From positions 19,814,020 through 19,878,019 of the forward strand of contig NC_044918.1 of NCBI RefSeq assembly GCF_003576645.1: a stretch of DNA of 64,000 nt, in the 5' to 3' direction. A model generated the notes under the pieces. The model did no database searches and was not told the DNA's origin. It saw nothing but the letters and a program-made list of their open reading frames with translations. Below are positions 1 through 13,203 of the stretch, piece after piece; position 1 is the stretch's first letter; each line of letters starts with the position of its first letter. The DNA comes from Ipomoea triloba (Eukaryota; Streptophyta; Magnoliopsida; Solanales; Convolvulaceae). The translations under genes and the position numbers were made by a program.

Positions 1-996
1 TATTTTGCAGATTACATGAACTGCAGATTTGATGGACTATTACACAATTAAGAACAGAATCCTAAGTATTCAAAAAAAAAAAAAAAGAACAAAATCCTAA
101 TATGAAATGCATTGCAAGGTTTTTCCAGTTTGGGTAAGTGTATTGTACAAAATCAGGTTATTGAATATGTCAGAATACAGTAAAACCAATATGGACTAAT
201 AGATTCATAAATTTTTTTCATATTTTGCAGTATTTGTAGATGAATAAAGAATAAAGAGTACATCAAGGAGTACATATGTGAGGTAAGTCAGTGTAAAACA
301 TATTTCTTAGGTTGTACATATGTGCATCAGTCCATTACAAATAAATCACTTCATCCCTTTTATGATTGCACTAGCGAAAAAAAAAAAAACAAATATGGGA
401 AATGATAAATGATTAAAACAAAATATAAAAACAGAATATGGAAATTATAAGTGCATTACAATCTGCAAAAAAAAAAAAAAGTCTTTGAATCTGAAAAACA
501 TACCTCACAGTCATGATTAAGACATTCTTGACTTTTGTTTAAATCTTTGTTCCTTCCTTCATGAACAATATAAGTCCTTACTAACCGTAGTCTCGTAGTC
601 TAATAGCCTTACGTGTGTGATTAGGGCATATGTTCTCTTCAATGACGCAAAGCTGAAACATTTGGATAGCAAAGGCTAAAAGATTTGGTCAGAGAAGAGA
701 AAGAAGAAAAGATGAGAGATAAAGTTGCTGGGAAGTGGCCGGGTGGTATATATCTGGGTATATAAGGAGCCTTTAGATTTGTAAAGGCTTGCAGCATTAA
801 TGAATGAATCATTAAAATCACATTGGACATGTAAACATCCAAAATATGGGAAAGGTGATTGTATACCCTTCTGTAAAATATTTAATTCATATTTCATTAT
901 TGTAATTGTAATTGTAATATATATATTTTTTTGAAAGAAGTAATTGTAATATTTGAGAATTGAGATATTGTAATATTGTATAGATTGTATAGATAG

Positions 997-1003
<7 letters not shown>

Positions 1004-1061
<58 letters not shown>
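1004..1061. repeat. (TA)n microsatellite
   Basis: Uninterrupted AT dinucleotide run of nearly 60 bases, likely polymorphic. Confidence 0.95.
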
Positions 1062-1064
<3 letters not shown>

Positions 1065-1366
1065 GTATACATAGATATGTATACGTATATATAGATATCT
1101 AGAGATGTATAGATAGTATAGATATTAAATACTGCTAAGTAATTAATATGGATCAATACCCAATGACTAAACATTTAATTTGAACCGTTCGTTTTTTGAA
1201 TTTGTATTTAACGGTAATTGCAATCAATGATTTACTGCATTGAGCCGTGCAAAACGATGTCAGGCATAGTTTGAATCCATATACATAACAATGAATACGA
1301 ATCAATAAATTAATATTTCAATCAGATGTTAGAGATTAAGCATAGCAAAACGACGTCACATCGTTT

Positions 1367-1376
1367 GGGCGGGAAA
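1367..1376 (-). promoter_or_regulatory. E2F-like site upstream of the synaptotagmin gene
   Basis: GGGCGGGAAA on the + strand is the reverse complement of TTTCCCGCCC, which fits the E2F/DP consensus TTTCCCGCC. An ACGT-core element (GACGTC) lies about 15 bp upstream. Both are some 450 bp before the start codon. Short motifs occur by chance, so this is a weak call. Confidence 0.2.
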
Positions 1377-1828
1377 ATGCTGCAATTTGATTGGCCATGG
1401 CGATATGGCTTTATTATATATATAAATATTGAACAGTAGTTTTGTATTAATACAGCACTTACCCGCTGGAGTAAATTAAAAAATTGGTGAAACCTAACAA
1501 ATAACAGTTGTTGGCATGCTTTGTCCGATTGTGTGTTCCGAAAAGGATAATGTGATGACATGTAAGAACAGAATTGGTTCCAAGCGCCATGGCATACACC
1601 ACCTTAACCATGTTGTCGGCAGATTGCAAGTTGCAACCATGCATCCTTTTCATCTTTTCGCTTCCTGTTCCTGGCAACACACTTCGCGCTTTTGTCCGCA
1701 CACCAAAATCCACTCATTTCGCTAACCCCATAATCACTAATCAGTAATCGCCAGAAAGCACTTCACTTGGCTTCTTCACTCTTCCAAGGACTTCAATTCA
1801 CTCCATAGAGTCCTTCACAGGACCAAAG

Positions 1829-4800
1829 ATGGCGTTTTTGTTTGGAATAGTGATCGGAATCGCATTCGGCTTGGCTTTAATTATCGCGTTTGTGAAGTCG
1901 GAAAACTCCCGCTCCAAACGCCGTTGTGAACTGGTAACTGAATTCTACTACTCACTGTGTCTGTTCGTATTTTTTTTTTGGTATTTATTTATTTGTTTTG
2001 TTGGTGTCTACTGTGTTTGTGCTTGGATTTGAACTACCGGAAAAGGCTACTACTGTTGCGGCGTATGCAAGAATGAGCGTGGAAGATTCCAGAAAGATCT
2101 TCACCCCTGACCAGTACCCTTCTTGGGTTGTCTTCTCTAAGTACCAGAAGGTCCAATCTTTGGCTCTCCATACTGTGTATAACTATTTTAGAGAATTCAA
2201 TTCCCATTTTCCTTTCTCAATTTTCAGTTGAAGTGGCTCAATAGTCATCTTGAAAAGATCTGGCCATACGTGAATGAGGTAACAATTCTTCGCTGTGCAG
2301 GGATTTTGTGCTTCATTTTTTCGTATTTTTATAGGGTGAGAGGTAAAACGGGTTGGGTCAAGATGGAAATGTAATACTTATGCTGGATGTAATATTAACT
2401 GGGATAAATTGACTGATTGTTACTTATGAGCAAAATTGTGATAATTTTGATTCACAATACATATGTGGAAAATTGTACTATCTATGAAAAACCCGACTTG
2501 TTTCATAGATGAGGATATGTGAGACAGTTTCGTAGGAGATTTTGCTATCTTTATGTTCGGTTGTTATGTGTTGTGTAACATTTTGGTGGTATTGATGTGG
2601 AGTGCATTAGGCGGCGTCAGAGTTGATTAAGATGAACGTCGAGCCTGTTCTGGAATCATATAGGCCGGTGATTTTGGCATCATTGAAATTTTCAAGGTTC
2701 ACTCTTGGTACTGTTGCCCCACAGTGCATAGGTTGGAGTCTTTGGTTATTTACATGTTCCTTAAGTTGCTCATACTGAATGCCACTGAATTATATAATTT
2801 CTTGAGCTCATCATATTCTATCCCTCTACAGTTCACTCTTTTTATTTAATCATATTAAGGCAGAGTATTTGTGATGATGAAGTGAATTGAAAATTGACTA
2901 TGCTTTTCTTTAGGAATTTCTATCATTGAAGATGGAAGTGAAGGGATTACCATCGAGTTACAGGTGCAGTGGGATGGAAATCCGAGTATAATACTTGATA
3001 TTAAGACTTATCTGGGTGTTGCACTGCCTGTGCAGGTAACTAAGTTGTTGGTTAGTTGAATGCTGCTGAGCTTTTAATTAGTTATTACTTATGTCCCACT
3101 ATCCAAAGTATCATGCTTACATTTTATGTGGCAATTTAAACAGAAACTAACAGTAGCGGCCTATTGGCCTTCTTGGTTTGAGTTAGTCAGCTATGGGAAA
3201 CTTCGGTTGGTTTACCTCCTTGTGGTCCTTTGCCAACTAGGGTCACAAGGTAGGATTTACCCAATGCATACCCTCGGGTAGTAGTTGCGGGTTTCCCTTG
3301 TCACCCAAAAAAAAATATCATCTGATTCTTAGGGATTAAGAAAAAAACAGAAGAAAACTTTCTTTCTATTTCATAGAATTTCACTTCATGTCATCTGATT
3401 CTGCCCTTCTATAGGTGAAAAACATTGGCTTTACAGGGGTTTTCAGGCTGATCTTAGGGCCACTTGTAGATGAGCTTCCTTGCTTTGGAGCTGTATGTGT
3501 TTCTCTAAGGCACAAGGTGATATATAAGCTTCTACTCTCAAGTTTTCCTAGCAAAATTCTATTCCCATGTATTGAGATTTTTTGCAAGGTTGACAGTGTG
3601 ATATTGCTGGTATTTTTGTCTTAGATAAGTGAAGGGAATTTGGTTAAAAGCTCTAAGAGAGTTCTATTAAAGATCAAACTAGGCTCTATACATTGGGTGA
3701 TACTTCACTGAAATAATGATAGTAATAACAATAAAATAAAAATAATTGAAAGTAAATAAGCATACAAGAAGGCAACTACTATGTAGTGTGATGACACCTC
3801 TATTACCATTTCAAATGGGTGGTCACAGGATGATACTACCTTGGAGAGAATCATGAATGTTTCAAAAAAAAAAAAAAAGCTTACAAGAAGCTACAATGAG
3901 ATGCTAACTATCCATATTTAAATTTCCTCTCGCTCATTTCTTTCCAAATTGCTGGTGCAAGTCATAAAGAAGCCACATTCCATATAGCTGAAGTAGACAT
4001 CTAACACACCGGGGAGGTGGGGAGTCATAGAATCACATCTAGGAAGTGGCATTTGCATGCATTCACACCCAAGCAACCATGTCTCTAGCATTTCTATAAA
4101 CCTGCTGAAACACATTCACACTCAGCCATTAACTCATAGAACCACATCTAAAAAATTGGCATTGGCATGACATCTGTGGCTTACAAGCATTTTTTACTTG
4201 CAGAAAAAGCTGGATTTTACACTCAAAGTAATTGGTGGTGATCTGACAGCAATACCTGGCATCTCTGATGCGATTGAGGTTCGGTGAAAATGCTGATTTA
4301 ATTACATCAGTTTCTTTTAGAACTGAAAACAGGCAAACCAAGCCAAACATCTAGTGTTTATACTACTTAAAAATTGTATGGTCAATTGATCAGAGGCGAT
4401 GAAGACTCCTTGTGTATAGAGTGTATAGACAGGAGTGGAAACTGAGGATTGATTGGGCGACTCGCGATTTACCTCCTCCAGCGCCCTTGGGCAAGGGTTC
4501 TGGGTACTTAAGATTAGTCTAGCGTAAGCTGAGAACCCTAATGTATCAAAAAAAAGCTGAAAAAATTGTATGGTCTAGGCACAATAAGTCTTGGGAAGTG
4601 TTGGTGGCATTTGAAGTGGAACAAAACAGGGGGAACACAAAGTTTCTTAAATAGTTTGGGATATTTTATTATTAGTTTCATGAGAGTTACTTTCCCCCTC
4701 TTCTTCCCTCTCTCTCCCTAATTGTAATTTTTACTTTTTTATTTTGGTAAACAAAAACTACAATTCTTGTCTTTTTGGGTTCTTTCTCGGTGAAAGATTC

Positions 4801-7620
4801 TTGCTCTTAGCTGTCAGCAGTGATCTTTAATCTCCACATAAAAACAAAACTCTAATTTTAAGCAATGTATGTATGTTCCTTCCTCCCTTGATCTGGTCTG
4901 TGTCAATGTGTTTGGTGTTTTGTTGGAGGATGTAGTCTTGGTTTAACAAAATGATATTCAATTCTCTAGGGCACAATACGAGATGCTATTGAAGATTCTC
5001 TCATGTGGCCTGTTCGGAAAGTTATTCCCATTTTACCTGGGGATTACAGGTATTACACTAAGTAAATTATATACCACCACTTCAATCTTGTACCTTAGTT
5101 TTCCTAGTTTTTGAGAGGTTTTCAACACATTCAGGCCATATTTTTCTTATAATGTTCTCTTTACATTTTGGTTAAACATTTGCATGACATGTAATTGAAA
5201 TGGGTAATGACAGTCTCTAGGATATCTTGAAAAGTATATGTCAAAGGTATGTTATTCACACATTTTAAGCTGCATGAATCATTCGTAGTTTTCATAAAAA
5301 TGAAAATAAAGCGGCGGATAAAAAAGAAAAGAGGATTATACACCCACTAAAAAGAAACAAAAGAATGTAAGTTAATCCTTAGTAATATGAGTGACTCTCC
5401 TGTGAGACCGTTTATCCGTGAGACAGGTCGGGTCAAGATGGAAATCTAATACTTATATTGAAAATCGTATAATACTAGTAAGGAATAAAGTGTTTGTAAT
5501 TTATAAGGGAAAATATAGTATTTTTGAGGGAAAATATGGTATTTTTGAGGAAAAATGTTATACTTTTAAATCAAAATGTAAAATATTACATTTTTCTTCA
5601 AAAGTATTACATTTTCCCTTAAGTAACAAACAATTTATTCTTGATTAGTATTACATTTTTCCAGTATAAATATTATATTTTCATCTTGACTTGACCCATC
5701 TCACGGATTCTCAAGCAAGTTTTTGCCTAGTAATATTGTTGTGCATGATAATAATGTCAATTTCTAATTGAGATTCTGAGCTTCTTTTGTTTTTCTTTTA
5801 GTGACCTTGAACTGAAGCCAGTTGGATTGCTGGAGGTTAAACTTATTCAAGCAAAGGGGTTAACAAATAAGGACTTAATTGGGAAATCTGATCCTTATGC
5901 AACATTATATGTACGCCCCTTACGTGATAAAACACAAAAGAGCAAGACAATTGTAAGTTATTCATCTGTTTCCTTTCAAGAATTCTCTGCGATCCATTTG
6001 ACCAAGTAAATATAAATGAGTATAATTCTTCTATCTTTTCAGAACAATGACTTGAACCCAGTTTGGAACGAGCATTTTCAGTTTGTTGTTGAAGATCCAT
6101 TAACACAGCACTTGGTGGTAAAGATCTATGATGATGAAGGGCTTCAGTCAAGTGAGTTGATTGGATGTGCTCGTGTCAGTTTGAACGAGCTTGAGCCCTG
6201 CAAAGTTAAGAATGTATGGCTGGAGTTGGTGAAAGACTTGGAGGTTCAAAGAGACCAAAAATATCGGGGGCAGGTGAGAACTATATCCTTTTTTTGTTCA
6301 TGGACTTTTGACATAGTGATTAACGCTTGATCCTAACAAACTTTATTTAAAAATTGAAATGATTTGGTTTTGGGATAGAAAAGACAGTCAAAATACAAAT
6401 AGAGGGTGTTTTATGATCCATGTAGCTCTGTCAAATGCTTATTCTGGACTTTCATTAGGTGAACTTGGAGCTATTGTACTGCCCCAATGGCATGAAGAAT
6501 GGGTTTTTGAACCCTTTTGTCAAGGACTACTCAATGACCGCATTAGAGAAAATTTTCGAAAGTGAGGCAGAAGCAAAAGAAGCTACAGAAAATGGAGCTG
6601 ATACGGACAAAAGAAAGGAGGTCATTGTGCGAGGCGTACTTTCTGTTACTGTCATTTCTGCTGATGACCTTGCTCCCACAGATCTAATGGGAAAGGCCGA
6701 CCCGTATGTTGTGCTTACTTTGAAGAAAGCCGGAATTAAGAACAAAACCAGGGTATGACACCTCTATTTGTATTTCAGCAATAGATTCGTTTCTTCTATT
6801 GATTTTCTTAAATTAATTAGAAAGGGGACAAGAAATAAAAAGAGATGAACATTTTAAATCCATTAATCAATATGTACTATAACTACATTTGTGTTATGTT
6901 AACATGCTCACTGCATATCCATTTTGTATTTCCAGGTTGTAACAGACAATCTGAATCCTGTCTGGAATCAGACTTTCGACTTTGTTGTTGAGGATGGATT
7001 GCATGATATGCTAATTATAGAAGTATGGGATCACGACACGTTTGGAAAGGTAAAAATACATTGTTTTTTCAAAAACGGTTATGCTTAAGAGCATGAGTTC
7101 ATTATATAAATCTTTTATACTACTATGCCAAGTGCTAGAGAAAGCAATCTCTTTAAGTTATGTGTATTTAATCCTTTAGGAATGTTTGCTTACAATGTGG
7201 GTTGGATTCTACATTTCTACCTAGAGTCACATGCTTATACTTGCTATAGCTCGTAGTTTCCTTATAAACCGCCACATTTTCAAGAGCCAGGGTGCTAGAC
7301 TTTGCCCTTCACTGGCCTTCGCCCAACAATTCCCCTCCCAGCATTGGCCAGCCTGGACCCTGATACCACTTGTTAGATCAAGACTTACCACTACTATGCT
7401 AGGCGCAACTTTATCAGCAAGACTTTTGCTAATTAACCCGTGTATTCTTCGACTTCTTTTTGGGTGCGTGCAGGATTATATGGGGCGGTGCATCTTAACT
7501 TTGACGAGGGTTTTGTTAGAAGGCGAATACAAAGAAACTTTCGTGCTAGATGGAACGAAATCAGGAAAAATCAACCTGCATCTCAGGTGGACACCACAGC
7601 CAATTTTCAGGGACACTTAG
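1829..7620 (+). CDS. SYT5: Plant extended synaptotagmin, SYT4/SYT5 type (13 exons)
   Basis: ER-anchored tether at ER-plasma membrane contact sites that binds and transfers lipids. Exons: 1829-1933, 2046-2150, 2228-2278, 2611-2731, 2914-3035, 3415-3516, 4204-4278, 4970-5049, 5802-5952, 6043-6273, 6459-6752, 6936-7049, 7474-7620; all joins keep frame and give 565 aa, close to the roughly 560-570 aa of the family. An N-terminal membrane anchor (residues about 3-23) is followed by the SMP lipid-transfer domain (about 67-250), with PSWVVF and GFTGVFRLI. C2A starts near 255 and C2B near 435; both keep loop aspartates (DLIGKSDPY, DLMGKADPY, YDDEG, WDHDTFGKD) expected to bind calcium. The ending IFRDT resembles Arabidopsis SYT5. 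SYT4 versus SYT5 cannot be settled without a tree. Introns carry SINE, MITE and TRIM pieces. Confidence 0.95.
2330..2530. mobile_element. Degenerate GGGTCAAGATGGAAAT-type MITE fragment
   Basis: Lies in synaptotagmin intron 3. It shares the stretch GGGTCAAGATGGAAATGTAA with better preserved inverted-repeat copies at 5390-5722 and related copies at 12655-12830 and 19612-20052. Terminal repeats are worn. Confidence 0.4.
3150..3317 (+). mobile_element. 5'-truncated SINE (family A)
   Basis: Lies in synaptotagmin intron 5. It matches the 3' two thirds of the copies at 33909-34120 (+) and 54315-54543 (-): shared blocks include CTTGGTTTGAGTTAGTCAGC, TTTACCTCCTTGTGGTCCTT and a terminal GTCACCCAAAAAAAAA. 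The tRNA-related head seen in the other copies is missing. Confidence 0.6.
4384..4560 (+). mobile_element. SINE-like insertion (family D) with 15-bp target duplication
   Basis: Lies in synaptotagmin intron 7. AAAAATTGTATGGTC occurs directly before (4369-4383) and after (4561-4575) a segment ending in poly-A, the mark of L1-type target-primed retroposition. The body includes TTACCTCCTCCAGCGCCCTT. No clear RNA polymerase III boxes are seen, so the exact family is uncertain. Confidence 0.65.
5390..5722. mobile_element. Inverted-repeat MITE (GTGAGAC...GGGTC family)
   Basis: In synaptotagmin intron 8. The left end (GTGAGACAGGTCGGGTCAAG, then GATGGAAAT) is the inverse of the right end (ATTTTCATCTTGACTTGACC, then CATCTCAC), and the interior carries short AT-rich repeats such as GGGAAAATATAGTATTTTTG. 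The same family recurs at 12655-12830 and 19612-20052. Confidence 0.65.
7225..7430 (-). mobile_element. Partial TRIM (miniature LTR retrotransposon)
   Basis: In the last synaptotagmin intron. On the minus strand it reads LTR end TTGATCTAACA, then AG and TGGTATCAGGG, which fits a primer-binding site for initiator tRNA-Met, then a second LTR starting TGTTGGGCGAAGGCC. It shares LTR sequence (TAGCACCCTG, GAGCTATAGC) with the copies at 47844, 52529 and 56009. Most of the first LTR is missing. Confidence 0.6.
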
Positions 7621-9837
7621 GTGTGAAATGGTGAATAGAATGCAGCCTCATGTGAAGTTGCCCTCTTTGGTCCCCTTTCAAGCTCTGCACAGAGGATGCT
7701 GTTATAATCTTAGTTGGGAGACTATAAATAACCTTTGGCTTGAAAGGTTGTGAAAGTAATATCTGTTGTACATATATATATTAACTGTTTAATTAAATCA
7801 AGAGATTCAGAGGCAGAGATTCTGATAATTTGCAGAAACTTAACTTGTTGTACAGAATAAGGGTGAAATCAATGACTTCAAATGCTCATTGAATTTAGCC
7901 AATTTACTCTAGATCTTACATACCATTATACCAACACATGAAAAACATTAAGTATTTCCATTATATTGTTATCAAATCAAAATCCTACATACCAACTCAT
8001 ACAAACCAAGTGACGATTTTTGTGAGACAAGTTTGACCAAAGAAATATGAGTAAGAATTGAACCCGTAACCTTCTACTACCAAAATAATGTTCTACTTAC
8101 TCTACTAACCTTTTTCGTAAAAATAAAATGTCCTAGCGTACGTCCTTCAATATTGAATTATTAACTAACAATAGAGCCAAAGAAGAAAAAAAAAATTATA
8201 CTCCTAAGATTAAAATATAGAAATAGAAAACTTATGCAACATTAAGAGACATGTGGCCAACCAAATGTCATCAAAGATGACCACCTAAGGCTTTGGACAT
8301 TTTCTTTAATTTTATAAACAAATTAAATTGATCATGTAGCGTACGGTCATTTTCTTGCTCCCTAAGCCTTGGACTTCTTCTTTTCGTTACACACACAAAT
8401 ATATATATCAATTATTATTGCGTGGACTATGATCCAGGTGGATGGATCACATTCTAAAATCTCATAAAATACATTATCTTTACTCCCAAAATGCTCATTA
8501 TCCTAATTCCTAACAGGCGCGCAAAACAAAGAACTCTTTTTTTAAACATCAAAACGATGCCATTTTAAACCGTGATCCACATAGCACACAATAATTTGCC
8601 ATATATATATATATATATATACCTTCTTTGTTTTATTTTAAATGTTATGTTTATTATTCTTTTTTTATTTATTTTTTTAGTATTTTTAATTAATTTTAAA
8701 TATGCTTTGTTAATAGTATTTTTAATGTAGTTTCTAAATATATAAATTTTATATACTAATACTAAGTCTAATATTATGACAAATTGAATTAAAAATAACT
8801 TCAATCAAATCTTATTAATATGAACTAGACACCTAAAATTAGGCAAAGGGAGTATGTAACTTATGCAGTGCCGTTAAGTTTCTATGATGAGCAATTTGTT
8901 TAGGTTTGTTGGGAACATTGGAATCAATGTTTAATTAACACGTACAGTTGAATGAGTTCTAAAATTATATTAGTGAAAACGCATTGGTTAAAATGTTGTA
9001 CTATTTATCAAAATCTTAATTTTAATATTAGGAGTTTGAGTCTTTCTTCTCTGTACAAAATATGAATATATATTAATGTTGAGTGTTTATTTATTTATTT
9101 TGAACCACCCCTCATATTAATATTTAGAGTTTATTTATTTGTTTTCAATCCTTTTGACAAAAATGATTGTTGTGATTGTTAGTAATAATATAAATTCGTT
9201 TTATCGGCTTATTCATTTCTATAATGGTTATCTTACACATGATTAAAGAGAAAAAATTTATATGATAATACTTCATTCACTGAGTGTATAATATGAATAT
9301 AAGTAATGGACTAATATAGTCCTTTTTCCCGAGTTGAAATGATACGGTGAGAGTGGATAAGTTTGGGAGAATGGATAGGTAAGTTGTAGTAAAAATATGC
9401 GATGATGGTAAAAGTTATAGTGGTGAGGTACTGGTACATACATTGTTGTTGATGCGGTGTAAATTGACAATAATGAAAATAGATAGTACTTGTGAGTTGT
9501 GACAAAATGTAGAATCGCACACTCTAGGCGTCTTTATATTTTGACTTGACATTTTGTGGAGGAGTAAATCATGATGACTCAATTGTTCAATCGATATTAG
9601 ACTTTTGTTTACTACGCATAATTTTTTTTTATTATTTTAAGAGATTGTTCAACTGATATTAGACTTTTGTTTACAGCTGCATAAAAAGCTCACATTATTT
9701 TAAAAATTTACCCCACAATGTTATTGATGACATTCAATCCTTAGTCATGAATGCACTCCAAAACAGATAGTACTGAATAGAAGTAATGGATGCACGGATT
9801 ACATAAATAAATATATTAATGTCGGCAGTAGGTAGCA
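7621..9837. other. Intergenic, AT-rich, no gene seen
   Basis: 3' flank of the synaptotagmin gene followed by low-complexity DNA, including an (AT)n run near 8598-8620. Only short chance reading frames occur; I find no family signature. Confidence 0.5.
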
Positions 9838-10395
9838 GGGGGGGGGGGGGGGGGACAATGCTTCTTATTAGACCATGTATCATGGTATATTAAAACATAT
9901 GGATACAAGTTTATTTTAGTATATTATAAATTTTTTTAATATATTTATTATATTTTGTTACATGTTTATTTTTAGTGTATTGCATTAATTTTGTACGCGT
10001 ATTGCGAGACTAATTTAATGTCTAATATTTGTATTTACATAAATAATTTAAAGTATATCAATGCAATATTATATATAGTTGGCATTAAAATTAATGTTTG
10101 CACTTTTTTTTAAAATAATTATCTAAATATTTATTGTAATTAGTATGGTATTAGGTAGTATATGGCTATAATTACTATAAGTTTTGTTAATTCAATTTTG
10201 GATATGTTTGTCATTGTCTTCGTCTTTATTGCTTGTCCGCTTCTTTTTGTTGGTATAGTGTCTTATGTGCAATTTGGTTATTGGTGCTAGTGTGCAAAAG
10301 GAACATATTTAAATCTAAAATAGGTTAACAATATTATTGTTATTTTTAGGTGATTGTTGTTTCAGTTCCATAATTATATTGGATTTAAAAGTGTN

Positions 10396-10436
<41 letters not shown>

Positions 10437-10979
10437 GGGACAATGCTTCTTATTAGACCATGTATCATGGTATATTAAAACATATGGATACAAGTTTATT
10501 TTAGTATATTATAAATTTTTTTAATATATTTATTATATTTTGTTACATGTTTATTTTTAGTGTATTGCATTAATTTTGTACGCGTATTGCGAGACTAATT
10601 TAATGTCTAATATTTGTATTTACATAAATAATTTAAAGTATATCAATGCAATATTATATATAGTTGGCATTAAAATTAATGTTTGCACTTTTTTTTAAAA
10701 TAATTATCTAAATATTTATTGTAATTAGTATGGTATTAGGTAGTATATGGCTATAATTACTATAAGTTTTGTTAATTCAATTTTGGATATGTTTGTCATT
10801 GTCTTCGTCTTTATTGCTTGTCCGCTTCTTTTTGTTGGTATAGTGTCTTATGTGCAATTTGGTTATTGGTGCTAGTGTGCAAAAGGAACATATTTAAATC
10901 TAAAATAGGTTAACAATATTATTGTTATTTTTAGGTGATTGTTGTTTCAGTTCCATAATTATATTGGATTTAAAAGTGT
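9838..10979. repeat. Exact 540-bp direct duplication joined by one N and poly-G
   Basis: 9855-10394 and 10440-10979 appear identical base for base. The first copy follows 17 G; the second follows a single N (10395), 40 G and a T. A contig joint where overlapping ends were not merged explains this better than biology. The content is AT-rich and non-coding. Confidence 0.85.
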
Positions 10980-12654
10980 TGACTTTGTTGTATGAGTTGC
11001 AAACATGCATGAATAGCGTCAGAAGAATGAGTATGCATTATTTACACAAATTGAATGTTGAAAATATACCAAAAGAAGTAATAGAGAAGGGTAAACTCAT
11101 ATCATTGGCGTATCTCTTTCACTTATATCAGAAAGAGCACTATTGAAATCTAGTTTGCATAAAGTTGCAATTATACTAAACTTTTTGCATTTGACATAAC
11201 AGAGCGGATTGAACCAAAAAAAAATTGTTTTTATTAAGCATGAGCCACCACTTATCGTGATGGAATCGGTTGAAGAGGCAAGCAGTACAGACCAAATAAA
11301 TGTCTTAGAATAAAAGATATTGACTAGTGAGGCTTAACCAATTGCTATCATTCTCTCGTCTCCTACGTTTGCTTCAATACTCCACAAGGTTGATGAAGTC
11401 AAAACAGATACTACCAATTAGATTCAGTTGGTGACTTCAGCATCAAAGAATCAATTTCAAGATTGAATGAGTTTAATAGTGACATCGATTCTAATGGAGT
11501 AAGTATTCTTGTTAAGTTTTGAAAAAAAAAAAAAGTATTCTTGTTCTACATATTGTTAGCTTTGTTCCTCCGTGGCAATCTGTATGTAGATTAAAGCCAA
11601 GTTGATGCACCAAAAGCTTCATAAAATTATAGAATTGTGAAAATTTGCTCTGTATTAATTATGTAGTTTTTTAGTTCTCATATAAGTACCACACATCGCT
11701 TAACACTAGTTCTTTAGACATTTCCAATTTTTTTAAAAGTTATTTCAAGAAAATCTTCACAAACTAAGATCTTTTTAAATATAAAATTGGTGTTATTTTT
11801 TTTGAAGATTATAAAATTGGTGTTATAATGAGGTTTAGTAAGAAGAGATTAGTGAATCACCTGTTTATAATTTTTAGATTTTAAATGCGCAATTAATTAC
11901 CATGTACTCTCAATTCTCAAACTTTACTTAATATATATATTTAAAAATTGTAATTAATATATACGAAAATATTACAGTGGTTTTCTTTTGTAGTTTTTTT
12001 TTTTTTTTTTTTTGCAATAGCTTTTGTAGTACTTTCTAGTTCTAGTCTACAGATCAAATCAAATGAATGGACAAATTGAATGCGAGAAATTTTTGCCATA
12101 AATCTTTAACAGCCATAGGCCCCATAGCAAAGAATTCCATGACAAACTTAATTATTTAAATGAGACAATAGTTGTGGGCACTCGGTTGTGGTTAGTCTTG
12201 TTAAAAAGCTTGTCCCACAAACAAATTAAAGCACAATGAATAATATCAAATTATTCTTAATATAACTATGCAATTATATTTAATTGTATCAATAGCACTC
12301 AATCTTGTCAAATACTTATAGAGACTAGTATAGGGTGGTACTAAGTACAACTTGACAACGTTAAAATTCTAATTTTATACTAGTATAATATTATTAATTT
12401 TAATTAATGAATGTGATGATTTTATTGTTCAAATTATGTAAAATTATGGTAAAATTAGAAATGTAAAAATTAAATAGGGAGCAATCACATATCTTTTTCT
12501 ATTAAATCAAATCAAATGTCATTCTATTATTTATGTACATGTACAAGGCTACAAGAACATGTGATTCAAATGCTCCATGACTATGGAGATTTGTGAGGTT
12601 AATGTTGTAGAGTTTATGGGCCTCAAGAGAGTTTTATTTTGATATAAATTCGTG
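10980..12654. other. Intergenic, no gene seen
   Basis: AT-rich with poly-A and poly-T runs. A 74-codon frame near 10922-11146 overlaps the duplicated segment and shows no recognisable domain. Confidence 0.45.
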
Positions 12655-12835
12655 TCACATCATCTCATAAATTCTTGTCTGTGAGATGAGTCGGATCGAA
12701 ATGAAAATGTAATATTTATATTGAAAAATATAATATTAATCAGGAATAAAGTGTTTCTTATAAGTACAAATATATTCCTTTATTAGTATTACATTTTCAT
12801 CTTGATTCGACCCATCTCACGAAATCCTCTTTCTT
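12655..12835. mobile_element. Inverted-repeat MITE (GTGAGAC...GGGTC family), short copy
   Basis: Left part GTGAGATGAGTCGGATCGAA with AATGTAATATTTATATTG is mirrored by AGTATTACATTTTCATCTTG and GACCCATCTCAC on the right, giving a hairpin of about 170 bases. Confidence 0.6.
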
Positions 12836-13203
12836 GTAACAATAATAAGCTCATAATTTTTGCATCGATAGAGGCAATCGGTAACTTGTCCCAATTAAAG
12901 ATTAATTCAAATTGTTTAGAATTTTATTTTTTAATACAAAATAATAATGTAGTAAGTAAATGTATTATTAAAATAATGTCATTAACCGTATTTTTTTTTT
13001 TATATTTCTTCCCCCAAATATTTTTTTTAAATATAATTATAGGCTACAAAAGGTTCCTTATAAATTGAGGGAAAATTTGTGAATTGAACAGCCTAAAACT
13101 CGTGGAATTGCTTAAACGTTAAACAGTAGGAAATATAGCTTAGGTCCTCACGCCATCGTACGGACAAGCAAAGACTGAGAGCTTTCATAGTTTTGTCTCT
13201 TCC

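Larger units (their letters stand above)
1..1828. other. Intergenic, upstream of the synaptotagmin gene
   Basis: AT-rich DNA with several poly-A runs and a long (TA)n microsatellite at about 1004-1061. I see no convincing exon. The last few hundred bases should hold the promoter and 5' leader of the gene starting at 1829, including an A/T stretch near 1412-1428 that could serve as a TATA box, but no transcription start can be fixed from sequence alone. Confidence 0.6.

Noticed and set aside
887..1174. Tyr/Ile-rich 95-codon frame
   Set aside because: It is the translation of a (TA)n microsatellite.
9838..10435. Poly-G runs as biological G-tracts
   Set aside because: They border an N and an exact duplication, so sequencing or assembly artefact is the simpler view.
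10922..11146. 74-codon frame after the duplicated block
   Set aside because: No recognised domain, AT-rich, and partly inside a probable assembly duplication.
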